From contig PBCP01000043.1 in assembly GCA_002717145.1 (NCBI GenBank), positions 15,592-79,591 of the forward strand: a stretch of 64,000 nucleotides of DNA, given 5' to 3'. The notes beneath the pieces are model-generated. The model was not told the DNA's origin. It worked only from the letters and a program-made list of their open reading frames with translations, and ran no database searches. This stretch comes from Planctomycetaceae bacterium (GTDB lineage Bacteria > Planctomycetota > Planctomycetia > Pirellulales > Pirellulaceae). The translations under genes were made by a program, and so were the position numbers. This document shows positions 63,920 to 64,000 of this stretch, piece by piece; within the stretch, counting starts at the first letter, position 1, and each line of letters begins with the position of its first letter.

Positions 63920-64000
63920 ATGAGTACCGTTAATCCATTAGAATTGCCTGGCCGTCGCCCTGTTCGATATAAGGATATCATTAAGGTGACATCCTTTGAG
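63920..64000 (+). CDS. Start of an unidentified gene (3' truncated by the window)
   Basis: ATG 63920 opens a frame that runs to the window edge, reading MSTVNPLELPGRRPVRYKDI and onward for 27 codons. GAGAG lies 5-9 bases upstream. It follows the secreted toroid/HEAT protein by 33 bases on the same strand, suggesting an operon. Too little is visible to assign a family. Confidence 0.6.
   Translation, partial: MSTVNPLELPGRRPVRYKDIIKVTSFE

Overview
This window looks like a chromosomal segment of a planctomycete (Planctomycetota, probably Pirellulaceae-like). I base this on the combination of gene families, not on a database search. They include a DUF1598-type secreted protein, methanofuran/tetrahydromethanopterin-linked C1 genes in a non-methanogen, a very long MoxR-DUF58-BatA/VWA operon with Gln-rich secreted proteins, PPi-type phosphofructokinase, a giant secreted PQQ/TPR protein, and a TAT-like Gfo/Idh/MocA oxidoreductase beside a DoxX-like membrane protein. 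Base composition is moderate and even. There are no phage, IS, integrase, rRNA or CRISPR sequences; the only RNA gene seen is one tRNA-Phe.

Layout. 1-5.8 kb (+): sugar metabolism (end of a NagA-like deacetylase, PPi-type phosphofructokinase, HAD hydrolase, 6-phosphogluconate dehydrogenase, terminator, SDR oxidoreductase). 5.8-10.1 kb (-): queG-dus-rfbB-rfbA, i.e. tRNA modification followed by dTDP-sugar synthesis. 10.2-13 kb (+): a small lipoprotein, a second tRNA-dihydrouridine synthase and a polysaccharide-deacetylase-like protein. 13-15.2 kb (-): an alanine/glycine:cation symporter with an unusual extracytoplasmic N-terminal domain. 15.5-21.5 kb (+): Fe-S assembly region sufR-nuoB-sufC-sufB-sufD-Rieske-sufT, in which sufB carries an in-frame TAA. 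21.5-24.1 kb: candidate methanofuran synthesis genes mfnD (+) and mfnF-mfnE (-), overlapping tail to tail. 24.2-30.1 kb: secreted DUF1598 protein (-), FHA-GAF-AAA+-Fis sigma-54 activator and glycosyltransferase (+), and a Ser/Thr kinase (-). 30.2-35.5 kb: hydroxyacid dehydrogenase (-), DoxX-like and Gfo/Idh pair (+), membrane protein and sugar isomerase (-).

35.6-54.3 kb (-): one apparent operon of about 19 kb. In transcription order it encodes a MoxR ATPase, a DUF58 protein, a BatA-type VWA membrane protein, a VWA/amidotransferase-fold membrane protein, a DUF4175-like membrane protein (split by an in-frame TAG), a secreted Gln-rich coiled-coil protein with PMEGG repeats, a second Gln-rich secreted protein, an NPCBM-type protein, an intact HtrA-like protease, and two HtrA-like proteins that have lost every catalytic-triad residue. 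This is the best candidate in the window for an undescribed system: an ATPase/VWA chaperone module wired to a periplasmic protease and pseudoprotease cascade. 54.6-59.5 kb (-): a 1600-residue secreted PQQ-propeller/TPR protein, divergent from an HU gene (+). The right end holds an SGNH-like membrane protein, tRNA-Phe (-), a secreted prenyltransferase-fold/HEAT protein and the start of one more gene.

Two conserved reading frames (sufB and the DUF4175-like gene) are each interrupted by a single in-frame stop where Glu may have been the ancestral residue, and the DoxX-like gene seems to start with CTG. These three sites are the first to check against reads. All assignments come from motif recognition by eye, without alignment or database search.
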